A stretch of 64,000 bases of DNA. It comes from Aradus depressus (lineage: Eukaryota; Arthropoda; Insecta; Hemiptera; Aradidae). The translations under genes were made by a program, and so were the position numbers. The number at the start of each line of letters is the position of its first letter. Within the stretch, counting starts at the first letter, position 1. The notes beneath the pieces were generated by a model. That model saw only the letters and a list, made by a program, of their open reading frames with translations. It searched no databases and had not been told where the DNA came from. Of the stretch, positions 9,401 through 18,114 are shown in pieces. Location: assembly GCA_963662175.1 (NCBI GenBank), contig OY759217.1, forward strand, positions 50,010,108 to 50,074,107, written 5' to 3'.

Positions 9401-12400
9401 TCTCATAAATACACCTTTTCCTTCAGCTTAATTTGATTTTCAATACTACATAATGTATACGTAGATCTAAGTTTTCGACCTACAAACTGAGATAGGGTTA
9501 ACAAAACAAAACATCATTGTGATTAAAACTCAAAATTTATTTATTGTACAGAACAGTACTACTGTACAAAACAAAACACGGTACTGTTATAATTAAAAAA
9601 ATAAAATTATACAGTACGTAATGAAAACAAGAATAATATTTTTAGACTCACTGAAAAATGTCCAAACTGTTTTTTTTTTTGCTTTAAAGAAGCCAGACGT
9701 TGATCTTGTAGGCGCCTCAAGGTCACTAGTCAAACCCTTTCTTTGAATTATTTTCGTACTTACCGCTCACTAAATTAACTTTTTAGTTTACTAAATCTTA
9801 ATTAGTTTTTTAAAATCCCGTCTGGACTAACCAGATGTCCGGATTATCGGGACTATACTGTATTCACAAAAATAAGCAAAAAACCCTAATAACTGCCCAT
9901 TTAAAGAATATATTGACATGAAATTTTATATGAGGATTCAGAATTGACAGAGTAAGACACCACAGAGGGAGAGCGAAAACTCAGTGGATTAATTCAAGTT
10001 GGGGAAGTAGATTGGCAGTAATTCATCGAGGGTGCTCCCTCCCCCCCCCCCCCCAACCCCCCCCCCCCCTTCCGCCCTCCTAATGAATGGTATTGCTAAT
10101 ATGAACATATGTTTTCAGGTATTAATTGTGAGACAGATATGGCGGTGTGTAACACGACAGAAGACGCCCGATGTACCAACGGAGGAGCTTGCATTGAGGG
10201 GCCTGGCATCTCCTTCACCTGTCGATGTCTTCCTGGTCAGTCCTACTAGACCCTTTGTCAATATTGTAAATAATATATACAGTAAAACCCCTCTGCAACG
10301 GACAGTCACGAGACCAAGAAAATTGTCCGTTGAGGAGGGTTTAAAAAAACCAAAAAAAAACCATCATTATATGTATGTAGGTACATATACAAAACGTTTA
10401 ATTTTCTTTTATGTTTAATACTACATATATAGGTAACGAACAATAGATAATTAGATAAAGCACACATAATAATAGTTATTATGGATTTTAAGTTAATAAA
10501 CCAAACAGTAGGCATGTATACGAACAGCGACTACTATCACATATGAACAGCGAATTCTACGAGTAACATTTAAGCACTACGATTCTACGAGTAACATTTA
10601 AGCACTACGATTCTACGAGTAACATTTAAGCACTACGTTTCTACGAGTAACATTTAAGCACTACGATTCTACGAGTAACATTTAAGCACTACGATTCTAC
10701 GAGTAACATTTAAGCACTACGATTCTACGAGTAACATTTAAGCACTACGATTCTACGAGTAACATTTAAGCACTACGATTCTACGAGTAACATTTAAGCA
10801 CTACGATTCTACGAGTAACATTTAAGCACTACGATTCTACGAGTAACATTTAAGCACTACGATTCTACGAGTAACATTTAAGCACTACGATTCTACGAGT
10901 TTTTGGGTATAACAATTTTTACATTTAAAACCTCTAAAAAGTCACTCATGCCTAAAACCAAAAATATTAACATAACAATATCACAATTAAATAACCATTG
11001 GCATTATTAAAACTGTTTTGTTTTTTTAATTTTAGGATGGAGAGGAGGATTATGCGAAAAGCCGACGGACGAATGCGAGTCTTCTCCTTGTGTGAACGGC
11101 GGTGTTTGTATAGATATGCACGCCACGTATGTATGCGCCTGTCCTTATGGTATGTACTGCAGTGTTATAATCTGAAATTTCTCAACTTTTTCCAACATCA
11201 GAAGTTATTATTATTATTATATCTATTGATTTTTTTTATTTATAATTTTTAGGATATACTGGTAAAAATTGTGAAACACGAGTTGAACTTTGTGGTCAAA
11301 ATATTTGTGAAAATAAAGCCCTTTGTGTGATAGAGAGCAAAACAAGTGTATGCTATTGTGTACCTGACTTCCACGGAGAACGGTGTCAGTACAGATATGA
11401 CGAGTGCCAGAAAGGACCAGGGTGAGTTGTTGTACTTCCCCACACCAGCTCAACATAGTATAGGGGAAGTTATGTAATCAGGCAGGTTGAGTTTGTATTA
11501 AAAATCCCCATGAAAAGGACACATATTAATTTTCAGCTAAATTGACTGAAGAGGAATATAGTTTAGAGGGAGAGTGAAAGCTTACTTGACTAAAAATACT
11601 CGGAGCTGGGGAAATACATTGTCAGTGATTCACCGACGACAATATATAGATAGTAACAAAAACTCTAATGCACAACAGTTTACACAATATTCTTACATTT
11701 CTAACATATTCTGAATACAGAAAAGAGTTATTATGACTCATGTCCGAGTTTTAATTACAAGGTCATATCGCCTACTACCAGAGCGCTCTTTCGTCGTTTG
11801 GTGGACATTCAACTAGGGAAGGGTACTCTAACGAGTAGGTACCTGACATCGTACAGTCTCGGGACAATTGCTTAACGTCCTATCCGAAAGGACACCGTGC
11901 TTCAGTTTATTTTTACCTCCCAGAGAAAATAAACTAAGGGTCAAGGCCGGGTTAATACAGAAAAGATATTGAGAGGCTGAAGGAACCCTAGATCTGCCGT
12001 TCATCCCCTCTTTCCAACTTACATCATCCTATTAACGACTATAGTTTAGAATGGTACCCACCAATTCGAACCCTTCGAATAACACAAGTGCGAATCGCGC
12101 GGTAAGGGTTCATACTAGGGCTGCATACCAATATGCGATGTATTGATGATATCGATATTAAAAAAAAAAAAAAATTTAGGTATTTTCACTTTTTCAGTTA
12201 TACGAAGTATAGGAGAAGTTATGTAATCGTTCAAAAATTCGTTTTCAACGGAGTCTCATGTTTTTCAACCTCCAGATTCCAAATATGAAAAAAAGATCTA
12301 TCTGTCTGAGATGAGACAGAGGCTCAACACAAAAACCCCATTAACTGCCGCTGTAATGAACTTATCGACATGAAATGCTACACCCAATGAGGACATTCTT

Positions 12401-15400
12401 CTTCTTCTTCTTCCTGCGGCGCTACGGTCTTGAAAGAACCCGGGCCTCCGTCACAATCCTCCTCCATTCGTCTCGATCCAAATCTTTCTCCCTCCTTCCT
12501 CTGATGCCCAACACTCGGAGGTCCGCCTCGACGTCGTCCAGCCAACGGAGTCTCGGTCTTCCTCTTCCCCTGGCACCGCCTGGCCTACCGTAGAGGGCTT
12601 GTTTAGGAACTCTTCCTCCTTCCATTCTCTCTACGTGGCCCAACCAACGTAATCTCGCCTGCTTGATCACGGATACCAGGTCGGGATCCCCGTAGAGGTC
12701 TCTCAACTCCCTGTTCTTCCGGATACGCCATCTGCCGTTCTCGGAAACAGGTCCATAAATCTTTCTAAGTACTTTCCGTTCCCACAGTAGCAGAGTCTCT
12801 TCATTTTCTTTTGTCAACGTCCTAGTTTCACCAGTGTAAGTTACAATTGGACGGACAATGGTTTTATAGACAATTAGCTTGGCCCTCCACGTTAATGTGC
12901 GGAACTTGAGTATTCTTTGGACCGCAAATAGACATCTGTTCCCTTGCGTGCTCTTATTTCCCAATGAGGACATAACCTGTAAAATCGGCCGAAGGGAAGA
13001 GGGGGTTCAGGGGAGGGGGCAGAATTCAAAAACCCTAATAACTGCCGATGTAATGAATTTGTTGACACAACATTTATTATGAGGATTTTAATCAGCTATT
13101 GAATATTAGAGCAAACTGTCCACTGGTTTTGAACGGGGAGCGAAAATTTAATTGATTAATTCATTTTGGGGAAGTAGATTGCCAGTGATTCACCGATGAT
13201 GTTTTTCTATTTGTAAATTTGTTTTCTATTTTTTCAGTTGTTTGAATGGAGGAAGCTGTGTGGACGGAGTGGACAGCTACAGCTGTTCTTGTCCTAGGGG
13301 ACTTCTGGGAAGATTCTGTGAGTGTATAGCGACGGAGGGGGGAAATCTGAACTGCAACTACATTGGAGTACCACTGCCACAACCACGGACGGAAGTTCCA
13401 CCGTCGACCACACCACTGCTGCCTAGCACTGGCCCCAGCCGGGCACCGACTGAATTAACTGTGCCAACTTCATCCTCATCTCTCTCAACCACTCAATATT
13501 TTACAAGTACTTTAACTGGAATAATTGAAACTTCTCCAGAACTTGAGGTTACTACGGAAGTAACCGAACCATCGATTCAAGTTCACTCTGAACTTAGTAC
13601 TTATGTGATTACAAAAGAAACTGGTGACTTCTCCTCAACAGTGGTACAAAGCGTGGAGACAACTATTTTTGATATTTCAACGCCACAAAGTACTGATACT
13701 GAATTTCCTGTCACGTATACTTATTTTTCTTCGTCCCCAATATCAGGCTATACAACAGGACCCCAACCATCAGATTTTACAGAAGAAACTGAATTTACAA
13801 GTCAAACTGAATTAGAATTGTCAACACCGCCTTCATCTTCTGCTTCTTCAACTTCAACGAAAAGATTTACACTGTTGACTCCATCCTCTTCAGGGTCTCC
13901 TGGGGTGAGTTCAAGAACAACTGTCTCAATGACAACTCTCGGCGGCGAGTTGACAACAGAAGAACCACTTTATATAACAACAGAAACGTTTCTTACTGAA
14001 ATAGAAACGACAGGAGTGATGAGTACGTCTGATTTTGAACCTCCTCAGGAGAGTAACTGTACCCAGGTGGTCTGTGCTAATGGAGGCACTTGTTTTGAAG
14101 ATACGCAAGGGTTCTCGGTACGTATATTTAATAATATAATATAAACTATTTTTCTTAGCCTTGCTAGCGAGGTTCGTAGAAGACACAACTCCGACCTCTG
14201 TTTGGATGGGGAGGCCACCAACTGGGGGTTCATTAAGTCCGCACCGTTACAATGCACATGTATTAAAAATGTATACGTACATTAAAGTCATTTAGCTCAA
14301 TTTTAAAAACGAAGAATGTTCAATTCAAAAATTCCAATAGCTGCTGATGTAATGAATGTATCGACATGAAATTTTATATTTATATTCAAAACCCTCTAAG
14401 ATTGACCTCTATCACTTTTCCGCGAGATCGATGGAAGGGGAGGGGGCTACTAGGAAGTAGACAAAGTTATTTAACGTTTTCTCGGTTACTATTCCTATTT
14501 CTAAGAATGTTACAGAATCTATAAGGAAAATATTTTAATTTTAAACATTTTTTGCACCGAAGTTGGAAATAAAGGAGATAAATAAAGTTTTTGAGTGGCG
14601 AAAGAGGCGAGAGGTCAGGAGGAGGGGAGTGAGGTAGGGGATGATATGCCGAACCTCCCCATTCCAGCGTTTATATCCCGTTATATTCACTGAATTTTCA
14701 AGTAAAGCATTTAATATTCAATGAATATTAATCTATTTCCATGAAGTCTACTAAAGATAGCCACAACTAGTTAACTATATGCAATAGTAGATTCTCAATT
14801 AACCTATTTCCATGAAGTCTACTAAAGATAGCCACAACTAGTTAACTATATGCAATAGTAGATTCTCAATTAACCTATTTCCATGAAGTCTATTAAAGAT
14901 AGCCACAACTAGTTAACTATATGCAATAGTAGATTCTCAATTAATCTATTTCCATGAAGTCTACTAAAGATAGCCACAACTAGTTAACTATATGCAATAG
15001 TAGATTCTCAATTAACCTATTTCCATGAAGTCTACTAAAGATAGCCACAACTAGTTAACTATATACAATAGTAGATTCTTAATTAACCTATTTCCATGAA
15101 GTCTATTAAAGATAGCCACAACTAGTTAACTATATGCAATAGTAGATTCTCAATTAAATCAGTTATATGTTTTCAGTGCCAATGTACGTTCGGCTGGAAG
15201 GGTAAATACTGCGACGAAGAAGAGGGTATCAAGGTGGCGGCGTTCAAAGGACGATCCTATCTGTTTCACATCCTGGGTAACTCAACCCAAGTGACCATCT
15301 CTTTCAAGTTCAGATCCCTCTCAGACACAGGACTTCTCATATATGCCTATGTACCCTCAAATATGTACATGTCTTTGTTCATGCAAAATGGTCTTCTCAA

Positions 15401-17821
15401 ATTTCAGTTTTCCTGTGGCATTCAAACAATGCTCTTCAGTGAATTGAAATATCCAATAAATACTGGATTTGAAATAGACATAAGTGCAACGTAAGTATCT
15501 TGCTATAAATGATAGCTATACTGAGACCGGAGAAAGAATTAACAATTTCCCCCTCCACTTCCTCTTTTTGAGGATTTGCTCCAAAGAAATTTTTTGAAAT
15601 GAGTTCATTTGTCAGTCTTACCAAGAAGAAAAAAAAAAAAAGTTGTCCGAGGGCAAAAATGGCGCGGAGTTTTTTGTGTAACTTGGAGTTTAATAAAAAT
15701 AATGAATAATAAGCATACAAACATAAAATGTAAAGGCGATATATTTTATTGAAATTATTTGCGTAAATACTATATTAACTAATAAATTAAATGTCAAGAT
15801 CGGCTAATGATTACCTTAAAAGTTTTTCTTGAATAAAATAAATATTGAAGAAAGTAATTTATTTGGCCCGGCATTCTAGTGCCTTCCACATAATAATTAG
15901 GATTTATAGGATATTCTTATCTATAAATGTTAAATGAAAACACGACCTCTTCGAATAATAATATATGATAAGGCATCCCGAAAATTTACACTATTGAAGT
16001 TTTTCAATTAGATGGAGAGTTTTTTAAAATTGTAATTTCATTTACTATTTTGTATTGTTTTTTAAGAGCGTTTTATAAATGATTTCATGTATTATATATA
16101 AATTATGTAATAATTGAAAGTATTATTAATATATTTTCATTTTCACTTGGATCGGACAAAATTCAGGATGGATATATGTATAATAAATATCCATCCTATA
16201 TACAGTATATTGTCCCATCCTGTATATTATATATATAATATGATATTTTCAATGAAATGTTTAGAAATTTATTTATTTGTATATTTTAGTTGCAGCTCTT
16301 TCTCTCCAACTTTATTTAAGACTTTTGTTTCACAATTTGGGGCTCATCCCTCAGAATCTATAATATTCAACCAACGTTAAGACACTAACTGCTTTGATAC
16401 GATACAATTACATGCTTAAATAACAATAATAATTGACTAATACAATGAATACCATGGTAACGCTAACACCCACTGTATTTTAATAGTCTATTGATTATCT
16501 TATGTAAAATTTTCCTCGTTTCTTTCACATTCTTCACCACTTCTTAAGGAGACCTAAGGATCAGTATTCTAATTAATTATTTAATTACTTTTTTTTTTAA
16601 ATTTTTGATATTTTTAAATTGTAGCATATTTTACATAAAATAATCAATAGACAACCAAAACACAGGTTGATTAGCATAAATCTAGTTAGTTTATGTGATT
16701 CATGCCTGGGCTTTAACTTCGAGGCCATATCGCCTACTAACAGTGAGCATTTTCATCGCTCTGGTGGACATGAGCCATTTTTTACTATGGGAGCCCTAAA
16801 TTTGTATTCATTTACAACATTTACTCCCAAATAAAAAACCTAACGGCCTCGGCCGGGTTTCGAACTCACGACCTTAAATTATATAAAATCTTAGATCTTA
16901 ATAAATGTATTATATTATCATTGTTATTTAACAATTACGGAAGGATTGACCAAATATGTAACGCTAACAACGTTGCTTTTGTTTAAATATCATATTATTT
17001 TTTTTGTTTTAGTTTAATTATTTAAAAATTGTCACTCATAATATGTTTTTATTTAGTTTATAATATAAACTAATTATAAAAAATATTATTTATTTCTAAA
17101 CACAAACAATTACTAAATATTATTTAGTAATTGTTTGTGTTTAGAAATAAATAATATTTTAGTTTGTTTTCGTGTAAATAATTTTAATGTTATTTTGTTG
17201 GTGTAGTCTTAGTCACATTTAGTTTTTGTGTCATATATTTTACTCAAATCTAACATATATAAACTCACTAATAATGTCAATATAGTCAGGGCCTGTAGAC
17301 ACACTCAGTGAAATCTTGGCAGAAATTGTACAAGTTTGTTTTTATCAGCCACAAACCTGATCTCTTCTCCTTCCTATTGTCATTTAAGATTGGAATTGTA
17401 GAATCTATTTTGGTTATATTATAGATACTGAGGGTAGGCTTGCAAACTAAAGAGTTGAAAACAGTTTTAAATAAAACTGGAGAAAAAGAGCTGCATGCAA
17501 AAAAAAGTCAACTTTATTAGAAATCTCCTTAAACATCACTAAGGACCCATTTATTTATTCATTACTGCTATTAATTTTTTTTTTTTTTTTTTCAATTTTA
17601 GACTAGAATTACTTGCCAAGAACGGAACACAAGAGAAGTGCGCGGGTGCTGTTCGCCTGAACGGCACCCTGTCTATGAACGGTAAGCAGGACGCATATGT
17701 GTCACCACTGGGAGTGAAGAGCTTGGGTGCTTTCTACCTGGGTGGTCTGCCACAGCATATATCCAACCAGGTGGACGTGCCTGTCAGAACTGGCATCACT
17801 GCATGTATGCACACGCTAAGG
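6323..17821 (+). CDS. eys: Eyes shut (spacemaker)-like secreted EGF/laminin-G protein, 5' nine exons
   Basis: Nine exons join in frame into 742 codons (2226 nt) with no stop. Order: signal peptide (about 1-30, hydrophobic [12 protein letters not shown]); seven six-cysteine EGF-like domains (about 34-308) with motifs such as [20 protein letters not shown] and CVNGGVC; a Ser/Thr/Pro-rich linker (about 320-540); an eighth EGF-like domain (about 545-580) and laminin-G domain 1 (about 588-742). The family protein is secreted by photoreceptors into the inter-rhabdomeral space of the insect eye and opens that lumen; this role is known for Drosophila and inferred here. The EGF order, the [11 protein letters not shown] stretch and the Ser/Thr linker before EGF-LamG match Drosophila eys better than Crumbs, which has many more EGF repeats. 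Eys usually has several LamG domains, so the 3' exons are missing from this window. ATG 6323 is chosen because it is the first in-frame ATG and directly precedes the signal peptide. Confidence 0.75.
6605..6688 (+). mobile_element. SINE 3'-end fragment
   Basis: Carries only the end of the SINE: GTGACGAAAGAGCGCTTTGG, GTAGTAGGCGATATGACCTC and GCCCGGGCATGAGTCAT, then ACTAACCTAACCTA (two CCTAA units). Confidence 0.75.
6697..6787 (+). mobile_element. Helitron 3'-end fragment
   Basis: Ends CCGGGCAATATCGGGT, a decayed hairpin, followed by ACAACTGCTAG and then a T. A short terminal hairpin about 10 bases before a CTRR end is the Helitron signature. The same end in better condition (CCCGGGCAACGCCGGGT) closes the block at 23.75 kb. 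The 5' extent is approximate. Confidence 0.55.
6965..7765. repeat. Family-X dispersed repeats, several copies in both orientations
   Basis: A + copy begins at about 6970 (TTTCATGTTTTCCGACC) and others run from 7190. A reverse copy lies around 7375-7460 (GGGTCGAAAAACATGAAATT), making a partial inverted repeat. The right edge (GCGAAACTTAGTTGATTAAG, then GGGGAAGTA) lies only about 30 bp before the exon 2 acceptor. Minus-strand open frames here are repeat by-products. Confidence 0.55.
7790..7938 (+). CDS. eys: eys-like coding exon 2: end of EGF 1 and EGF 2
   Basis: Acceptor ATTTTTTAG. Completes the split Gly and reads [15 protein letters not shown], then [11 protein letters not shown] with CLHGGTC and CTCPDGF. 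Donor GTAGTT; phase 1. Confidence 0.85.
7974..8210 (+). mobile_element. tRNA-derived SINE, truncated at both ends
   Basis: Shares the family core (GCCCTCCTTCGGATGGGACT, AAGCGATGGTCCCAG, GAGCGCTCTGATAGTAGGCG) with more substitutions than other copies. Ends in AACCCGG and an A run instead of the CCTAA tail. Confidence 0.75.
8280..8883 (+). pseudogene. 5'-truncated non-LTR retrotransposon 3' end with poly(A)
   Basis: The frame from about 8285 begins at the last RNase H motif ([18 protein letters not shown]), is broken by an in-frame TGA at 8498-8500 and then continues in the same frame to 8800. The last part has a Cys/His tail typical of RNase H-bearing LINEs (CRQCGEE...HILSQCG). An uninterrupted A run of 18 closes the element at about 8866-8883. 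A possible 7-bp duplication (TTTCACA, 8273-8279 and 8884-8890) flanks it. It carries just the RNase H part missing from the 506-1490 fragment; whether the two come from one family is unproven. Confidence 0.75.
9067..9180 (+). CDS. eys: eys-like coding exon 3: EGF 3
   Basis: 114 bp, phase 1 at both ends, a self-contained EGF module: [26 protein letters not shown]. The DxNE-type start and the spacing suggest a calcium-binding EGF. Donor GTAAGT. Confidence 0.9.
9333..9862. mobile_element. Possible pogo/Tigger-like DNA element remnant
   Basis: The right end, read on the minus strand, is CAGTATAGTCCCGATAATCC followed by GGACATCTGG, flanked by TA. The left end near 9333 has a diverged inverse (CAGATGGGACCGG, GTCCGGATTAAACGG). 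CAGTA starts, a Pu/Py pattern and TA targets suit Tc1/mariner-pogo elements. No transposase is left. Confidence 0.4.
9895..10031 (+). repeat. Family-X repeat, 3' part
   Basis: ACCCTAATAACTGCCCATTT, then GACATGAAATTTTATATGAG and GAGCGAAAACTCAGTGGATT, and GGGGAAGTAGATTGGCAGT. Confidence 0.55.
10119..10235 (+). CDS. eys: eys-like coding exon 4: EGF 4
   Basis: 117 bp, phase 1 at both ends. Reads [37 protein letters not shown]. The longer first loop (NTTEDAR) matches the atypical fourth EGF of the family. Donor GTCAGT, non-consensus at +3 but usable. Confidence 0.85.
10279..10345 (+). mobile_element. pogo/Tigger-like terminal fragment
   Basis: Begins TA then CAGTAAAACCCCTCTGCAAC, followed by a partly self-complementary stretch (GACAGTCACGAGACC, AATTGTCCGTTGAGGAGGG). 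This resembles the termini of Tigger/pogo elements. The other end was not found. Confidence 0.4.
10550..10899 (+). repeat. 28-bp minisatellite, about 12.5 copies
   Basis: Unit of 28 bp containing TTCTACGAGTAACATTTAAG and CACTACGA, nearly identical from copy to copy (one visible variant, TTTCTACG for ATTCTACG, near 10637). It ends abruptly before a T-rich stretch. High identity suggests recent slippage or unequal exchange. Confidence 0.9.
11036..11149 (+). CDS. eys: eys-like coding exon 5: EGF 5
   Basis: 114 bp, phase 1 at both ends. Reads [33 protein letters not shown]. Donor GTATGT. Confidence 0.9.
11253..11421 (+). CDS. eys: eys-like coding exon 6: EGF 6 and start of EGF 7
   Basis: Follows the shortest intron of the gene (103 bp). 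Reads [54 protein letters not shown] 6 lacks the usual NGG glycines, as in the fly protein as I recall it. Donor GTGAGT; phase 2. Confidence 0.9.
11455..11640 (+). repeat. Family-X repeat copy
   Basis: Blocks TAGGGGAAGTTATGTAATC, ATGAAAAGGACACAT, TTCAGCTAAATTGACTGAAG, GAGAGTGAAAGCTTACTTGA and GGGGAAATACATTGTCAGTG. It begins about 30 bp after the exon 6 donor. Confidence 0.55.
11714..11726. repeat. 13-bp target-site duplication (left) of the SINE at 11727-11953
   Basis: AATACAGAAAAGA, repeated exactly at 11954-11966. Confidence 0.85.
11727..11953 (-). mobile_element. tRNA-derived SINE, 5'-truncated, with 13-bp target duplication
   Basis: On the minus strand it runs from AACCCGGCC at 11953, through CTTTCGGATAGGACGTTAAG, to GGACATGAGTCATAATAA at 11727. 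It lacks the tRNA head and an internal part of the body. Exact 13-bp direct repeats show LINE-type target-primed insertion. The tail here is short and not CCTAA-like. Confidence 0.85.
12190..12382 (+). repeat. Family-X repeat, left part split by a LINE insertion
   Basis: Blocks AGGAGAAGTTATGTAATCG, TCTCATGTTTTTCAACCTCC, ACCCCATTAACTGCCGCTGT and GACATGAAATGCTACACC. The copy resumes at 12974 after the LINE. Confidence 0.6.
12383..12396. repeat. 14-bp target-site duplication (left) of the LINE at 12397-12959
   Basis: CCCAATGAGGACAT, repeated exactly at 12960-12973. Confidence 0.9.
12397..12959 (-). pseudogene. 5'-truncated non-LTR retrotransposon (RTE-like C-terminus) with GAA tail
   Basis: The minus-strand frame carries the C-terminal region frequent in endonuclease/reverse transcriptase LINEs: [20 protein letters not shown], then [50 protein letters not shown] and stop at 12422-12424. 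It is open from the truncation point at 12959 to the stop. The 3' end is a (GAA)n run rather than poly(A), and exact 14-bp duplications flank the copy. I infer a recent, 5'-truncated insertion. The clade is likely RTE-like, but a search is needed to fix it. Confidence 0.85.
12974..13205 (+). repeat. Family-X repeat, right part
   Basis: Continues the copy interrupted at 12382: AACCTGTAAAATCGGCCGAA, ACCCTAATAACTGCCGATGT, GAGCGAAAATTTAATTGATT and GGGGAAGTAGATTGCCAGTG. It ends about 35 bp before the exon 7 acceptor. Confidence 0.6.
13238..14117 (+). CDS. eys: eys-like coding exon 7: EGF 7, Ser/Thr-rich linker, start of EGF 8
   Basis: 880 bp, the largest exon. Opens with [19 protein letters not shown] and RFCEC (EGF 7), then NLNCNY. 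About 220 residues follow that are dominated by Ser, Thr, Pro and Glu, with blocks such as [14 protein letters not shown] and [14 protein letters not shown]. It closes with [13 protein letters not shown], the first half of EGF 8. The linker is probably heavily O-glycosylated; this is inference from composition. Donor GTACGT; phase 0. Confidence 0.9.
14325..14460 (+). repeat. Family-X repeat copy
   Basis: ATTCCAATAGCTGCTGATGT, ATGAATGTATCGACATGAAA, TTCAAAACCCTCTAAGATTG. Confidence 0.5.
14730..15158 (+). repeat. 71-bp minisatellite, about 6 copies
   Basis: Unit of 71 bp containing CTATTTCCATGAAGTCTACT, AAAGATAGCCACAACTAG and TTAACTATATGCAATAGTAG. Copies start at about 14730, 14801, 14872, 14943, 15014 and 15085 and differ by few bases. 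The array ends about 18 bp before the exon 8 acceptor, so its AT/TC content replaces most of the upstream acceptor context. Confidence 0.9.
15177..15490 (+). CDS. eys: eys-like coding exon 8: end of EGF 8 and start of laminin G 1
   Basis: Acceptor ATGTTTTCAG. Reads [19 protein letters not shown] (EGF 8 end), then the laminin-G beta-sandwich start: [29 protein letters not shown]. Donor GTAAGT; phase 2. Confidence 0.9.
16485..16653. repeat. Foldback pair of about 25-bp inverted repeats
   Basis: TCTATTGATTATCTTATGTA near 16487 pairs with the reverse complement of TACATAAAATAATCAATAGA near 16633, with one or two mismatches. The loop is about 115 bp and AT-rich. It could be a small MITE; no target duplication was recognised. 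Confidence 0.5.
16690..16872 (-). mobile_element. tRNA-derived SINE, internally deleted
   Basis: On the minus strand it runs from a B-box-like GTGAGTTCGAAACCCGGCCG at about 16870 to GCCCAGGCATGAATCAC at 16690. The whole GGATGGGACG core is deleted. The CCTAA tail is missing. Confidence 0.7.
17080..17160. repeat. Perfect 39-bp palindrome arms with 3-nt loop
   Basis: 17080-17118 is the exact reverse complement of 17122-17160, around the spacer ATT. The arms include TAAACACAAACAATTACTAA. A second short palindrome (TAGTTTAT, AAT, ATAAACTA) lies just upstream at about 17054-17073. Confidence 0.9.
17602..17821 (+). CDS. eys: eys-like coding exon 9: rest of laminin G 1
   Basis: Acceptor TTCAATTTTAG after a long T run. 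Reads [42 protein letters not shown] and ends CMHTLR, the conserved C-terminal Cys of a laminin-G domain. Donor GTGAGT, phase 0. The protein must continue, because the domain's last strand (expected NG motif) is not yet encoded. No continuation is seen in the remaining 46 kb. Confidence 0.9.
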
Positions 17822-17984
17822 GTGAGTACTGCATTCTATGGAAAATCAGCTAACGTTTCTTACAGTTTTGTACGACAAATATATACATAAATACAAAGTT
17901 ATGTTTTCAGTAGCAAGTCTTTCTTTAACTGAAGCGCAATTAAAAACGATTGCCCATCTCCTGTAAGTACTATGAACGCCATCC

Positions 17985-18106
17985 CAAAGCAAAGGAGTAG
18001 AAAGGGGCTTAACTCAGAAACCCTAATAACTGTCGATGTAATGAATATATTGTTATGAAATTTCATATGTAAATCCAAAAAATCATAAGAATGAGACCAA
18101 GAATTA
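17985..18106 (+). repeat. Family-X repeat, partial
   Basis: AAACCCTAATAACTGTCGAT, GTTATGAAATTTCATATGTA, AAATCATAAGAATGAGACC. Interrupted by the hAT MITE at 18115. Confidence 0.5.
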
Positions 18107-18114
18107 GCCCAAGG
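18107..18114. repeat. 8-bp target-site duplication (left) of the hAT MITE
   Basis: GCCCAAGG, repeated exactly at 18293-18300. Confidence 0.85.

Larger units (their letters stand above)
9181..10118 (+). other. eys-like intron 3
   Basis: 938 bp. Contains a possible pogo/Tigger-type remnant (9333-9862) and a family-X end (9895-10031), then two poly-C runs at 10039-10070. Confidence 0.6.
10236..11035 (+). other. eys-like intron 4
   Basis: 800 bp. Contains a pogo-type end at 10279-10345 and a 28-bp minisatellite at 10550-10899. Confidence 0.65.
11422..13237 (+). other. eys-like intron 6 with three retroposed or dispersed elements
   Basis: 1816 bp. Family X at both edges, a SINE with target duplication in the middle, and a LINE with target duplication nested in the second family-X copy. 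Nothing recognised at 11967-12189 except an A run. Confidence 0.7.
14118..15176 (+). other. eys-like intron 7
   Basis: 1059 bp. Contains a family-X copy (14325-14460) and a 71-bp minisatellite that reaches almost to the exon 8 acceptor. Nothing recognised at 14461-14729. Confidence 0.7.
15491..17601 (+). other. eys-like intron 8
   Basis: 2111 bp, AT-rich. Contains two inverted-repeat structures (16485-16653 and 17080-17160) and a SINE (16690-16872). No exon was recognised. Confidence 0.65.

Noticed and set aside
15436..15720. 94-codon minus-strand open frame over the exon 8 donor
   Set aside because: Antisense to exon 8 and low-complexity intron sequence.
6323..17821. Crumbs or agrin/perlecan as identity of the EGF/LamG gene
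   Set aside because: Crumbs has many more EGF repeats before its first laminin-G domain and no such Ser/Thr linker; agrin and perlecan carry other domains. The order and the [11 protein letters not shown] stretch fit eyes shut best, though a search would be decisive.
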